NCBI GenBank assembly: GCA_025355595.1
Contig: JANXZI010000210.1
Coordinates: 1 to 22,991 of the forward strand
DNA: 22,991 nucleotides
Direction: 5' to 3'
Source of the DNA: Spartobacteria bacterium
GTDB lineage: Bacteria; Verrucomicrobiota; Verrucomicrobiia; Chthoniobacterales; Chthoniobacteraceae
Below the pieces are notes generated by a model, which was not told the origin of the DNA, ran no database searches, and saw only the letters and a list, made by a program, of their open reading frames with translations. The position numbers and the translations under genes are program-made. This document shows positions 22,813-22,991 of the stretch, piece after piece; the stretch's first letter is position 1; every line of letters starts with the position of its first letter.

Positions 22813-22991
22813 GCCCCTGGCCAGCCGGGGAGGCAAGTGCTCGCCGAATGCCAACCCGGCGTGTCATCGCTGCATGGGACAACACTGCCCGATCACCATT
22901 CGGCATGCTACACGCGTGTGCCTAATGGGCGGTTGAATGGCTGAAGGCTGGCGCGGGGTGGCTAACATACAAATGTTTTTGAATAGTGTTG
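22813..22991. other. Intergenic end of window, no gene seen
   Basis: No open frame with coding character. There is an 8-base inverted repeat (GCCGAATG at 22843, CATTCGGC at 22897) and a 10-base palindrome ACACGCGTGT (22910-22919). No convincing terminator with a T run follows the barrel gene. Confidence 0.5.

Noticed and set aside
22814..22830. CCCC...GGGG hairpin after the barrel gene as a terminator
   Set aside because: The continuous stem is only four base pairs, with mismatches inside, and there is no T run.
1..22991. CRISPR array, tRNA, rRNA, insertion sequence or prophage
   Set aside because: No spaced direct repeats of 25-40 bases, no cloverleaf with CCA-type end, no transposase, integrase or phage structural motifs were seen on either strand.

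Overview
The window is GC-rich bacterial chromosome with no rRNA, tRNA, CRISPR array, transposase or phage gene. The gene content fits the PVC group, most likely Verrucomicrobiota. The reasons are a compact pilM-pilN-pilO-type operon like the Akkermansia Amuc_1098-1102 type IV pilus region, an exosortase-associated CPBP protease, a DWG-type Ser/Thr kinase with a degenerate TPR tail, a FecR-TPR-outer-membrane-barrel fusion, and short hexamer/heptamer arrays between genes. The assignment comes from gene style, not from a marker gene.

Layout. Minus strand 1-4417: a glucarate catabolism block (a GudD-type dehydratase overlapping a two-domain retropepsin-like lipoprotein, then an inverted hexamer array, then the KdgD-type dehydratase), followed by the start of recN, which runs off the left edge. 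4478-7235: four secreted or lipid-anchored proteins forming two paralogous pairs that converge on a terminator (6022-6060). 7404-8320 minus: an exosortase-type CPBP protease and a 65-residue membrane protein, divergent from a 90-residue single-pass protein. 8642-11426 plus: PilM-, PilN-, PilO- and PilP-like genes in one tightly packed operon without secretin or motor ATPases. 11488-11970: YkgJ-type cysteine cluster protein, convergent with endonuclease-type mutL (11975-13891 minus). 13929-16281 plus: an A-type Fe-S carrier, a membrane-anchored protein of unknown function, and the tRNA wobble methyltransferase TrmL. 16278-16558: a broken reading frame resembling the C-terminus of an SGNH hydrolase. 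16625-22812: an FHA-kinase-TPR membrane protein followed by a 1249-residue FecR-TPR-beta-barrel protein.

How the genes fit together. The two dehydratases are consecutive steps from D-glucarate to 2-oxoglutarate semialdehyde. The pilus genes would build the inner-membrane alignment platform of a type IV pilus or type II-like secretion machine. The kinase and the FecR-TPR-barrel protein may form an envelope signalling or uptake pair; this is the most unusual part of the window. Five short intergenic arrays with units of 6, 7 or 10 bases mark several gene borders and look like one genome-wide class of element.
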